From positions 3,040,501-3,104,500 of the forward strand of contig OX359200.1 of assembly GCA_947172415.1 (NCBI GenBank): DNA of 64,000 nucleotides, written 5' to 3'. The stretch's first letter is position 1; every line of letters starts with the position of its first letter. The stretch is from Chondrosia reniformis. Its lineage: Eukaryota; Porifera; Demospongiae; Chondrillida; Chondrillidae. The notes under the pieces are model-generated. The model ran no database searches. It was given only the letters and a program-made list of their open reading frames with translations, and had not been told where the DNA came from. Shown here piece after piece: positions 37,601-47,026 of the stretch. The position numbers and the translations under genes are program-made.

Positions 37601-38427
37601 GTTGTAGGTACTAGTTGTATGTACTAGCACTTGTTATATTTACTGGTTGTAGGTACTACTTGTATGTACTAGTTGAATGTAATAGTTGTATGAACTACTT
37701 GTACTAGTACAAGTTTTATTTACTAGTTGTAGGTATTAGTTGAATGTACTAGTTGTATGTATTAGTTGTATGTTGTAATTGTATGAACTAGTTTTATGTA
37801 CTAGTTGTAGGAACTAGATTTATACTAGTTGTATGTATTAGTTGTATATACTAGTTGTATGTACTAGTTGTGTGTACTAGTTGTGTATATTAACTGTATG
37901 CATAAGTTATGTACTAGTTGCATATACTAGTTCTAATAACTAGTTGTATGTACTAGTACTGGTAATATTTACTAGCTGTAGGTACTAGTTTTATGCACTA
38001 GTTGTATGTACAAGTACAAGTTAAATTTACTAATTATAGGTATTAGTTGTATGTAGCAGTTGTATGTTATAATTGTTTGAACTAACTGTATGTAATAATT
38101 GTATGTAATAATTCTATATACTAGTTGGATTTCCAGTTTAAAGTACTAGTTGTATGTACTATATTTATGTACTAGTTATATGTCTATGTGCTAGTCATAG
38201 GTACTAGTTGTAAGAACAAGTTGCATGAACTAGTGGTATGTACTAGTACTGGGAATATTAACTAACTTTAGGGACTAGTTGTATGTACTAGTTGTATATA
38301 CAAGTCCAAATTATATTTACTAATTATATTTACTAGTTGTATGTCCTAGTTGTTTGTACTAGTTGCATGTACTAGATGTATGTACTAATTGTATGTAATA
38401 ATTCTATGAACTAGTTGGAGTTCTAGT
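34691..38427 (+). repeat. 13-bp satellite array, block 6
   Basis: 13-bp family with the usual variants; TACTAGTACTGGTAATATT-type variants appear around 37,560-38,250. No gene is seen. Confidence 0.92.
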
Positions 38428-38431
38428 TTAA

Positions 38432-38914
38432 CCCTTTCTGTGCCAACTTATTGCGTGGGTGGCCATATATTTTATGACTGACTTTTTCAAAGGCCACATG
38501 ATGTACGTAAGTGCTACGTGTAAGTTAAGTTTTTTTCGAATGAGGAAGTGGATTGTCGTCAAGTTAACCTTTCAGATCAAGTGAAGAGAACGGACTAGGC
38601 ACTAACCCTAACCCTAACCCTATGCGGTTGCATTCAGAGCCTGGTCAGTTCTCTTCACTTACACGGTAGGTATACAGTTAATTCAAAGGCTTTTTTTGCA
38701 ATGGAGGGAAGGTTCCTGTCACCTGTGTGCACTAATCGTAAAGTGCAACTGTCTTACGACCACTTAACACCTGTTAGAGTTTACTTTGGGGGGCGCATAT
38801 GCTAATAATGTGCCGGGAAATCCTGCGGCCTATCTTTCACGATGTATAACGTCAACGGTTATCGGCTGCATATAATTATCATGACGATGTATATCGTTTG
38901 CGGTCAATAAAGGG
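38432..38914. mobile_element. piggyBac-type MITE, 483 bp
   Basis: Flanked on both sides by TTAA (38,428-38,431 and 38,915-38,918), with ends CCCTTT... and ...AAAGGG, the signature of piggyBac-type elements. Removing it and one TTAA restores CTAGTTTAATGTAC, a common variant of the surrounding satellite, which confirms the insertion. Terminal identity is short (CCCTTT) and the element has no transposase frame, so it is non-autonomous. Internally it has a 23-bp inverted repeat (38,578-38,600 and 38,639-38,661, 20 of 23 pairs) whose loop carries three CCCTAA units. Confidence 0.85.
38603..38622. repeat. telomere-like (CCCTAA)3 inside the piggyBac-type MITE
   Basis: Three tandem CCCTAA units, the complement of the animal TTAGGG telomere unit, sit in the loop of the internal hairpin. 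Too short to be a telomere or a healed break of any length; probably part of the element. Confidence 0.85.
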
Positions 38915-38918
38915 TTAA

Positions 38919-40297
38919 TGTACATACTATTTATATATACTAGTTATATGTGTATGAACTAGGTATATGTACTAGCTGTATGTACTAGTTGTATGTGCTA
39001 GTTGTATGTACTAGTTGTGTGTACTAGTTGTGTCTACTACATGTATGTACTAGTTGTATGTACTAGTTGTATGTACTAGTTGTGTGTATTAGTTCTGTCT
39101 ACTACATGTATGTACTAGTTGTATGTGCTAGTTGTATTTACTAGTTTTAGGCACTAGTTGTATATACTAGATGTATGTACGTTTTATGTACTTGTTATAT
39201 ATAGTAGTTGTTTGTACTAGTTATACGTACTAGTTGTATGCAGTAGTTGTACGTGCTAGATACTAGTTGTATGTAGTAGCTGTATGGAATAGTTCTATGT
39301 ACTATTTGTATGTGCTAGACTCTAGTTGTATGTAGTAGTTGTATGTACTAGTTATATGGACCAGTTGAATGTATTAGTTGTATTTAATAGTTTTATGTAC
39401 TAGTTTTATGTACTAGTTTTATGTAATAGTTGTATTTACTAGTTGTATGTACTAGTTGTATGCACTAGTTGTATGGACAAGATATATGTACTTTTTATGT
39501 ACTAGTTATATATAGTACTTTTTGTACTAGTAATATGTACTAGTTATGTACTAGTTGTATTAACTAGTGGTATGTACTAGAACTAGTAATATTCACTAAC
39601 TGTAGCCACTAGTTGTATGTACTAGTTGTAGGTACTAGCACTTGTTATATTCACTAGTTGTAGGGACTAGTTGTATGTACTAGTTGAATGTAATAGTTGT
39701 ATGAACTAGTTGTATGTCCTAGTACAAGTTATATTTACAACTTGTAGGTTTTATTTGTATGTACTATTTGTATGGACTAGTTGTCTGTTGTACTTGTAGG
39801 AACTAGTTTTATGTACTAGTTGTATGTATAGTGATATACTAGTTGTATGCATAGTTTTATGTACTATTTCTGTATACTAGTTGTATGTACTAATTGTATA
39901 CTACTTGTATGTACTAGTTGTATGTACTATTTGTAGGTACTTATTGTATGTACTAGGTGTATGTGCTATTTATAGGTACCAGTTATATGTGTATGTACTA
40001 GTTATATGTAGTAATTGGGTTCTAGTTTTAGGTACTTGTTTGATGTCCTAGTTGTATATGCTGGTTTTATGTACTAGTGTATATACTGGTTTTATGTACT
40101 AGTTTCAGGGTCTAGTATTTGTAAAACTACGTACTAAGTAGGTACTTGTTGTACGTACTAGTACTAATTAAATTAACTAGTTGTAAGTCCTTGTTATATG
40201 TACTAGTTGAATGTAATAGTTGTATGTACTAATTGCATATATTATTTGTGTGTACTATTTGTATGTACTACTTTTATGTACTAGTTGTATATATATA
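38919..40297 (+). repeat. 13-bp satellite array, block 7
   Basis: 13-bp family; two close copies of a TGTGTCTACTACATGTATGTAC variant at about 39,028 and 39,090. No gene is seen. Confidence 0.92.
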
Positions 40298-40816
40298 CAG
40301 TGCAGTCCACTTAATTCGAATCGGTTTTCCACGAAATTTCGCCTATTTCGAATAGAACTCCGATTCCCTGTATAGCCCCAGTACATCAATTTCGTTGGGA
40401 ATTTTCGTTTATTTCGTAGAGAATACGGAAGTATTTCAACACAAATAAGCGAGCTCAACGTTATTTAAGGGGCAATCGCACCTTTAACGGTAAAGAATTT
40501 TAGCTAAATCGTCATTAATTATTCTCAGGACGGTGTTATTCTCTAGCTATGCAACGTTCACAGTACCAATCACTTATTCTGGAACGAAAACTAGAGATTA
40601 TCGATCTCGTGCACAATGCCCCATCTGGAAAGAAGAAAAAGGACATTGCTACTACTACTTGGCTGCGTAATATTCTCTTTTTCATTATATTTCAAATGTA
40701 TTTTTGGTGTTTAGACATCACTTTGCTATTTTATACATAATCCTGATAATTCAAAATTCCTGTTATTTCAAATTTTTCCTGATTCCCTGGAGATTCGAAT
40801 TAGGTGGACTGCACTG
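40298..40816. mobile_element. pogo/Tigger-type deletion derivative, 519 bp
   Basis: Terminal inverted repeats of 25 bp with one mismatch: CAGTGCAGTCCACTTAATTC at 40,298 and its complement ending at 40,816. The CAGTG start and the ATTCGAAT run inside the TIR are typical of pogo/Tigger elements of the Tc1/mariner superfamily. TA precedes the left end; the right flank begins TTCTAG, so the expected TA duplication is not seen there. Subterminal TTTCG/TTTCAAAT motifs repeat. The interior keeps only the start of a transposase gene. Confidence 0.83.
40549..40740 (+). pseudogene. remnant of pogo/Tigger transposase N-terminus
   Basis: Short frame starting ATG at 40,549. Residues 6-31 (YQSLILERKLEIIDLVHNAP then SGKKKKDIAT) match the beginning of a CENP-B-type N-terminal helix-turn-helix of pogo/Tigger transposases. 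After about residue 36 (TTTWLRN) the conserved pattern stops and hydrophobic, AT-rich sequence follows up to TAA at 40,738-40,740, consistent with a large internal deletion that removed the rest of the DNA-binding domain and the whole DDE catalytic domain. Not functional as a transposase. Confidence 0.75.
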
Positions 40817-41964
40817 TTCTAGATGTATGTACTTTTAGTTGTGAACTAATTGTTTGTCCTAGCTGTATGTACTAGTTGAATGTACTAGTGGTATGTGCTA
40901 ATTGTATGTACTAGTGGTGCGTACTATTTATCATTTACTAGTTGTATGTACTAGTTGTATGTACTAATTCTTTGTACTAGTTGTATGCACTAGTTATATA
41001 TACTAGCTCTAGTTATATGTACTAATTGTAGGTACTAGTTGTATGTAGAAGTTGTATGTAGTAGTTGCATGTACTAGTTATGTACTAGTTATATGTATAG
41101 TTTTATGTACTATTTCTGTATACTAGTTGTATGTACTAATTGTATACTACTTGTATGTACTATTTGTATGTACTATTTGTAGGTTCTTATTGTTTGTACT
41201 AGGTGTATGTGCTTTTTATAGGTACCAGTTATATGTGTTTGTAAAAGTTATATGTAGTAGTTGGGTAATAGTTATAGGTACTTGTTAGATGTACTAGTTG
41301 TATATACTGGTTTTATGTACTAGTTGCAGGTTCTAGTATTAGTAAAACTATCTACTAAGTAGGTACTCGTTGTATGTACTATTTTAAGTACTAGTTGGAT
41401 GTACTAGTTCTAGTTATATTTACTAGTTGTAGATACTAGTTGTACGTACTAGTTTATGTAGTAGTTGTATGTACTAATTGAATGTACTAGGTATATGTAC
41501 AAGTTGTATGTACTAATTATATGAACTAGTTGTAGTACTAGTTGTATGTTCCAGTTGTATGTAGTAGTTGTATGTACTACTAGTTTTATGTACTAGTTAT
41601 AATACTAGTTGTTTGTACTAGTTGTATGCACTAGTTGTATTTACTAGTTATATGTATTAATTGTATGTAGTAGTTTTATGTACTAGGTGTAAGAACTAGT
41701 TGTATGTATATACTAGTTGTAGGTACTAATTGAATGTCCTAGTTGTATATACTAGTTTTATGTACTAGTACTGGTTGTATTTACTAGTTGTAAGTACTAG
41801 TTGTATATACTAGTTATATTTACTAGTTGTAAGTGTATACTAGTTGTATGTACTCAATTGTATGTAGTAGTTGTATGTACTAATTGTATGTACTAGTTTT
41901 ATGTACTAATTGTGTGTAATTGTTGTATGTACTAGTTCTATGTACTAGTTTTATATATGTACTA
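40817..41964 (+). repeat. 13-bp satellite array, block 8
   Basis: 13-bp family. The segment near 41,095-41,330 is a relative of 39,840-40,130 (shared order TATTTCTGTATACTAG, TAGTAAAACTA, ACTAAGTAGGTACT). Ends at the TA target of the DNA transposon. No gene is seen. Confidence 0.92.
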
Positions 41965-41993
41965 TAGTTCATTTCACCATAAAGTTACCAAAT
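41965..41993 (+). repeat. left terminal inverted repeat of the DNA transposon
   Basis: Begins TAGTTCATTTCACCATAAAG; pairs with 45,954-45,982 with one mismatch (C against T at position 13). Preceded by the TA target duplicate at 41,963-41,964. Confidence 0.92.
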
Positions 41994-42716
41994 GCAGATA
42001 TTACACCAATAAGTGATGACAGGCGAAAAAAGTGACCAAAACACTGTTATTGAAGCACTTTTAAATCATAAAATTGTCGAGAAGGTGTTTAGGCAAATAT
42101 TTTTTATGCGAGTTGCGTTGCTATAGCGACGCATTGATTACGCAATCACATTTTAGTAGGGGAAGAAGAAAATGTCTTTTCTTTTGATTTGTAGAAATTT
42201 AAAGCTTTTGGGACACATTTGTAAGTTGAATAAAGTATCAATTTATAGATTAGGCAGTCCTTTATAATCGCAAGTATGCTTAAGCGATTCTAAGAAAGGA
42301 AAGAGAAGTTATTGACCTACATGCGCTAAGCGGCGATTTGTTTTAGTGAGAAATTTCTTTAGTAAGAAGTTACATTATTGCCGATTTAGTGCTTTATTCT
42401 TTAGATAATGATATTTAACAGATTCTGGAGTATGTTTAAGTCGGTTTATCCCTTTTCGATGGAGATATGAGTCGCAATATATTCATAAACATTTTCGGGT
42501 TAGTTCTCTTAGCTAATAGTTAGTGAACTGGTGATAAATGTGCTAAATTAGTGTTAGTTTAGCTTGTAAGATGTTTCTAAGTTCCATGCAATAAAATATT
42601 TTGTCCATGTAGTAAATGTTGATCTACGGAGAAGGAAAGAAATATAATAATGACTGTGATTTAGATGATCATGATGTTGACTTCATACCTTTAATTAGTA
42701 ATGTAACAAATAAGTT
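41994..42716. other. non-coding left interior of the DNA transposon
   Basis: 723 bp between the left TIR and the transposase stop codon (3' side of the gene). AT-rich with a small inverted repeat GTTGCTATAGCGAC at about 42,116-42,129. An AATAAA on the minus strand is not obvious within the first 100 bp downstream of the stop, but TTTATT runs are present. No gene is seen. Confidence 0.6.
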
Positions 42717-45440
42717 CTAATTATTCTGTGATACTTTGCGGTGTGCCTTGTAGATCTTGACCTACAAAATTGACAATGAAACAACAACTAGTACTGTAGC
42801 TCACAAAATATAGGTAATTCAGCTAGACTATATGAGTATACATATATGAAAGTATACGTATATGTACATGTTAATATTTTTATATGCATACATTATTTTT
42901 ACCTGTTTATCAGCTTCATTGCCTGTCATCATTCCTTCTATGTAGGCTTTATGATAATCGCGAACTTTTCGAAAGTATTGTCTAATCAGATCAACAGTGA
43001 CAGATTCTAGGGCAATGGGCACAGTTTCCCTCAATCCATTCATTGTATAGTTACAGTTGGATCTTGCATATTGTTTAGCTTTACCCCAGCATCTCTCAAT
43101 GGGGTTGAGCTCTGGGTGAAACTATATAGCAGAAGTAAGTAAGATACCATTAGATGCATATATACATACATTTACATGTATGTTGTAGGTGTATATATTT
43201 GTGTAATGTATATTCTTGTACCTTGGGGGAGAATAGACATCGATGATTTTTTGATTTCAAGTACGCTTCAACACTGCTGACTTCATTCTTAAAATCCTCG
43301 AATTGCTGAAGCCTACGAACCATATCAATCTTCACCATACCAGTGGTTTCCACACCCCTCTCTCGCAAAACCAGCTCCAACCCCTTAGGAGTGCCATTTG
43401 GTAGACACATCTCCTGTAAATTGCCATTAGGTAATCTCCCATCCCGCATCACCGGCTGATTCCCACCTGGCTTTACATTCATTCGTGTGGCTACTAATGC
43501 GTTGTCATTATATGCCTGGTGACCACTGCTGTGGTCAAAGATCCATACAAGATCATATTTTTCTCTTGGATACTTGAATTGGGCTATCATTGCTGCTGCT
43601 TTAATTTGATTCATGAACTTAGCATTGTCCCAATAGCCATCTCTCTGATGTTCGGTAATCCTTCTGGCTTCCTTTGGGCAAAAGGGATATTCTCGTTGCA
43701 CAGCTCTGTGCTCTTCATCAATAAGGCGAAGATAGCCAGAAAACTCATCGATAAAGTCGCTTATCATAATACCTTGCCCTTTGCCTTTTGGTCGAACCTC
43801 ACTACTACCACATGGATCCACCCAAACTGATGGTTTGGCATCATAGGCATTAAAAGTTGTCTCGTCATGATAGATGAATACCACATTTTTTGCCCTTGAA
43901 TTGCTGCCACTGTTCCATGATGGTATGTTGTCTTCGCATGTGGGTGGAGGTAAATGGGATGCCTCCAAAATCCTTACTTTCTTTAAATACAGCTTTCTGT
44001 ATTCTACCACGTCTTCCCTCTCATGGCCATCTGCGTAGCCCTGCTTGTATCGTCTGTGAGTAAAACCTAACCTTTTCATATACCTAAAGGCAGTAGCTTC
44101 TGAAACATTCTTTTTAATGGTATCTGGGAACTCCAGCTTTTGAAGATATTCATTTAACCATGTCTGAAATCTCTTGTGAGTCAGGTTGAATTTTCTGTCA
44201 TGAACTTTCTCCCTCAGCCATCTGACAGCTTTTCTGGTGACATCTTCTTGATCTAGTACAGTATCTCTTTTGTACTTACCCCTTTCAGAAGTTGCAAATT
44301 CACCTCCATTTCTACAGTATTGCCGTACCCATTTGTAGATGGTCTGTCTGGAATATCCCAATGCTAAACCAGCACTCTGAGCTGCCTTGGTCTTGTCTGG
44401 TTCATACATCTTGTGCAAATGGTGATATAGCAGAACTGCTATTTTCTTACGATCCCTTGATGGCATTGTCTTCATCCAATCAGTTAAATGAGGCACTGAA
44501 TCATCTAAGTTGAAATCATCCTCATCATTGCTACTGCTCTCTCCACTTTCAACTTCCTGTATATATATTAAAAAATACATTTTACATTTACAATTACTAC
44601 TTGTGGTGAAATCTCTAGTACTGTACTAGCCAGCCTGAAATTGGGCTGTTGGATTTGTTAATAAACAAAACGCTTTGACCCCAATCCAGGGGTCTTTATC
44701 AGTTGTAATGATCTGCGTACAAGGCAAGCACTCTTTGGTACCCCTAAATTGGGGTCAAAACGTTTGGTTTATTAAATAATCCAATTGCCTGGCTAATGTA
44801 GTATCAGAGATTTCACTATGTCAATACCTAGCCACACAGAATCTTAAGAAATTATTACTTATTTAATATTGTTCAATCCTATAGGACAAGCAAGCTCAGG
44901 AATCAAGATTCAACTGACATTTTCATTTGTAACTTTATAAACCTATTGTAAATTATGTAATTTGTAAATTTATATATAATATGCATTGTATGTGCATGTG
45001 TGCTATATACTGAACATACACAGGCAAGTTAATAAAGAATTTTATTGTATATGGATGCATGTGGCCTGTAAACTAACTTCTGAATCAAGATCTGAAGTTG
45101 AGAAGGGACCATGTTGAAGTAACAAACTCTCTTCTGCCTCCCCACTTAAGCTGCTAGGTAAGTCATCTGGAGTGTTTTGCCATATGGGATGCTGGTTTGC
45201 AATGGGACTAGTTCTAGCATGGAATAGGACTGTTGGTTGTGGATTCCAGCGTTTATTTATGGCTGTATAACCTCTGGAAGAACGCTTTCTTTTGCCTTTC
45301 CATGGTGCTTGAGGTGAACTCAATTTTAAATTAATTGAATGACAACTGCTAGGTCCTGGAGTCGATTGCAGATTGCTTCGCAAAACTGAATTATCATGAT
45401 GGCGGTCAGTATTGTTTCTTTCTTCCGTATTATCAGACAT
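42717..45440 (-). CDS. DDE transposase, four exons, 653 codons
   Basis: Proposed exons: 45,440-45,078, 44,556-43,222, 43,121-42,903 and 42,761-42,717. All three introns are GT-AG and phase 0 (donors GTTAGT, GTACAA, GTAAAA; acceptors ATACAG, ATATAG, TTGTAG). The ATG at 45,440 has a good context (CACCATGT). The first 120 residues are polar and probably disordered, then acidic (ESSSNDEDD). A helix-turn-helix is at about 181-201 (SAGLALGYSRQTIYKWVRQY), a second winged/homeodomain-like segment ends at RYMKRLGFTHRRY. Catalytic residues fit D352 (IYHDETTF), D462 (WIFDHSSGH) and E575 (ELNPIE). Between D462 and E575 lie MNVKPGGNQPVMRDG and a SAP-like helix pair (KGLELVLRERGVETTG, about 510-540). The tail ends KIYKAHRKVSQNN. 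Exon joins place conserved blocks in frame (SPK|FHPELNPIE; ADKQ|VKIYKAHRK), which strongly supports the model. It would cut and join the element's own ends in the nucleus. Confidence 0.85.
42762..42902 (-). other. transposase intron 3 (141 bp)
   Basis: Donor CAG|GTAAAA at 42,903/42,902 and acceptor TTTTGTAG at 42,762. Splicing adds a 14-codon basic tail and the natural stop TAG (42,719-42,717). Without splicing the frame continues into AT-rich codons to 42,828. Confidence 0.8.
43122..43221 (-). other. transposase intron 2 (100 bp)
   Basis: GT at 43,221-43,220 after CCCAAG, AG at 43,123-43,122 after CTATAT. Removing it joins the second and third exons in phase 0 and restores the catalytic ELNPIE block directly after the SPK codons. 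If retained, the frame runs into a stop at 43,150. Confidence 0.85.
44557..45077 (-). other. transposase intron 1 (521 bp) with nested fold-back insert
   Basis: Donor GAA|GTTAGT at 45,078/45,077 and acceptor TATACAG at 44,557. Splicing joins DLDSE to EVESGESSS in phase 0. Without it, the first exon frame ends at 45,042. The intron hosts the fold-back element at 44,606-44,816, which may explain its larger size. Confidence 0.72.
44606..44816. mobile_element. 211-bp fold-back element with degenerate hammerhead-like core
   Basis: Begins GTGAAATCTCTAGTACTGTA and ends ...TATCAGAGATTTCAC; the arms (about 44,606-44,683 and 44,750-44,816) are imperfect inverted repeats, with a strong inner block TTGACCCC/GGGGTCAA. 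Next to the left inner arm is, on the minus strand, CTGATAAAGACCCC...GGGGTCAAAGCG (44,702-44,671), like the hammerhead-type cores elsewhere in the window but with two core changes. No frame. It lies inside intron 1 of the transposase, so it is a nested insertion or an inherited part of the transposon. Confidence 0.65.
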
Positions 45441-45953
45441 GGTGAGCTTTTAAACCCCTTAACGATCCTTATTAGAGTTGTTACACTATTGTGATAGACG
45501 ATATTTGCTTTGCAAGCTTTTCCAAAGATGAAAAAGCTTACGTATTTAAAGATCGTAAAGTGCCTTAGTACAAAAAGCTTCAAAGCGCCTCCTGCAAACG
45601 CAGGCCGCTTTTACATCTTCTTCGGGAGGGTAACTAAAAGAAAACGCTGAATTTAAGGCTCCTTCTTAGGATATAAAGCCGTACATAATACTAAAGTATT
45701 ATCCTGCTTAACGCTGTGTGCGTTATCGATGCGTTATCACGAGTGTTATGCCTCATTATATATGCAAACGTGACGAGATTCTCAAATCTGATTCGCCGAT
45801 ATAGTTACACCTACATTTTGATTCCTTTCTCCCGAACGGAATGATATACTTCAAATCCGAAAACATCATCTGAAAGCTGAATAAATTCTCTATCAAATGG
45901 TATATTATATGGTACCAACTATTGCTAATTTTACCTAGATTAGCTTTAAAGAA
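45441..45953. promoter_or_regulatory. 5' region of the transposase gene (putative promoter)
   Basis: 513 bp between the proposed start codon and the right TIR. It should contain the promoter by position only; no confident TATA box was assigned. The minus-strand frame 45,326-45,583 overlaps exon 1 in another frame and is a shadow. Confidence 0.4.
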
Positions 45954-45982
45954 ATTTGGTAACTTTATGATGAAATGAACTA
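45954..45982 (-). repeat. right terminal inverted repeat of the DNA transposon
   Basis: Ends ...TGATGAAATGAACTA, the complement of the left end. Followed by TA at 45,983-45,984 and then satellite GTACTAGTTATATTTAC. Confidence 0.92.
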
Positions 45983-45984
45983 TA

Positions 45985-46037
45985 GTACTAGTTATATTTA
46001 CTAATTTTAAGTATCAGAGAGTACGGTAGTACTCTCT
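45985..46037 (+). repeat. short satellite remnant and hairpin
   Basis: About 25 bp of 13-bp satellite after the transposon, then a perfect 9-bp hairpin AGAGAGTAC-GGTA-GTACTCTCT at about 46,016-46,037, which borders the next element. Confidence 0.7.
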
Positions 46038-46231
46038 ATGTAGGGATGGTACGGGTTGTTTCGTTTTCCCCATACATTGGTATAGGAGCGAAATTCTGAA
46101 ATAGGCTGAAAATCGCCAAAACGAGACTATGTAGAGTTGAATATAGAACAAACATGCTATAAATTGGCCTTGAAGGCAAGCGACCGTGTATCGTTGGCAA
46201 ACGAACGAACTTTGAAATCTCCCATTTTCGT

Positions 46232-46286
46232 TTTCTTCTTCTTCATCTTCTTCTTCATCTTCTTCTTCATCTTCTTCATCTTCTTC
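46232..46286. repeat. CTT/CAT trinucleotide microsatellite
   Basis: Alternating (CTT)n and CAT units, about 55 bp, in the interior of the TGTAGGGATGG-ended element. Confidence 0.93.
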
Positions 46287-46547
46287 GCCCGCTGTAACTA
46301 AAAAACGAAATAAGCCTTCGGACTACTTCTTAATCGAAATTACTCTAAATTTTCCGAGCTGTATTCTTTTGTAGAAGCGAGAGCGATAACGCTATTATTG
46401 AGTATGACAGTTTTCATGGCTCAAGAGTCAAGACCTCAATAAATTCGCCATTTTAATGACGTCATAATCAGTCGAAGATTGCAAAACCAAAGTGGTTTAA
46501 AATACAACGAATTCCTAGCTTATGCTCCATAAAAAGTACAGAAACTA

Positions 46548-46790
46548 GAGAACAATAAAAATTTTCTACAAAAATAGTGAAGATGTAGGGATGGCACAAA
46601 AAGCATAGAAACAAGAAAGGGATGTTACACAGTGAAGCATTAGCTATGCATGAATCCTACAAGCAAGGGTGTTGTATGATTCGTGCATATATAGCTAATG
46701 CTTCACTGTGTAACATCCCTTTCTTGTTTCTATGCTTTTTGTGCCATCCCTACATCTTCACTATTTTTGTAGAAAATTTTTATTGTTCTC
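46548..46790. repeat. near-perfect 108-113 bp inverted repeat
   Basis: Arms 46,548-46,655 and 46,678-46,790 run from GAGAACAATAAAAATTTTCT outward to GCTATGCATGAATC inward, with only a few mismatches and one small gap. Transcribed RNA would fold into a long duplex. The right arm ends exactly where satellite resumes. Confidence 0.92.
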
Positions 46791-47026
46791 TTACACTAGT
46801 TGTATGTCCTTAATTTTATGTAGTAGTTTTATGTACTAATTGTATGTACTAGTTTTATGTATTAGTTGTGTGTAATAGTTATATTTACTAGTTGTATTTA
46901 CTAGACGTATTTAGTAGTTGTATATATGTTCTAGTTGAATGTACTAGTTATATATATGTACTAGTTATATGTACTAGTCGTATGTACTAGTTATATGTAC
47001 TAGTTGTATGTACTAGTTGTATGTAC
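46791..47026 (+). repeat. 13-bp satellite array, block 9
   Basis: 13-bp family, short block between two insertions. No gene is seen. Confidence 0.9.

Larger units (their letters stand above)
41965..45982 (-). mobile_element. autonomous DNA transposon, 4,018 bp, TA target duplication
   Basis: Ends are 29-bp terminal inverted repeats with a single mismatch (41,965-41,993, TAGTTCATTTCACC..., and 45,954-45,982), flanked by TA at 41,963-41,964 and 45,983-45,984. Removing the element and one TA gives ATATATGTACTAGTACTAGT, a very common order of satellite units, so the insertion is precise. It carries one spliced transposase gene on the minus strand that appears intact. TA target choice and a DDE domain with NPIE fit the IS630/Tc1/mariner assemblage in the broad sense; exact family is not assigned. 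The 41,994-42,716 and 45,441-45,953 stretches are non-coding internal flanks. Confidence 0.88.
46038..46790. mobile_element. non-autonomous element(s) with TGTAGGGATGG ends and long hairpin
   Basis: The motif ATGTAGGGATGGTAC at about 46,038 is matched by its inverse GTGCCATCCCTACAT at 46,740-46,754, giving ends of a roughly 720-bp element. The right part is a near-perfect hairpin: left arm 46,548-46,655, right arm 46,678-46,790, spacer about 22 bp that itself pairs (TACAA/TTGTA). A CTT/CAT microsatellite lies at 46,232-46,286. No coding region; the 63-codon + frame at 46,622-46,813 translates the hairpin. Superfamily unknown. Confidence 0.7.

Noticed and set aside
38603-38622. Possible chromosome end or healed telomere
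   Set aside because: Only three CCCTAA units inside a transposon with satellite on both sides.
43519-44513. Plus-strand frames opposite the transposase
   Set aside because: Antisense shadows of transposase exon 2.
46622-46813. 63-codon + frame
   Set aside because: Lies within the two arms and loop of the long inverted repeat and runs into satellite.
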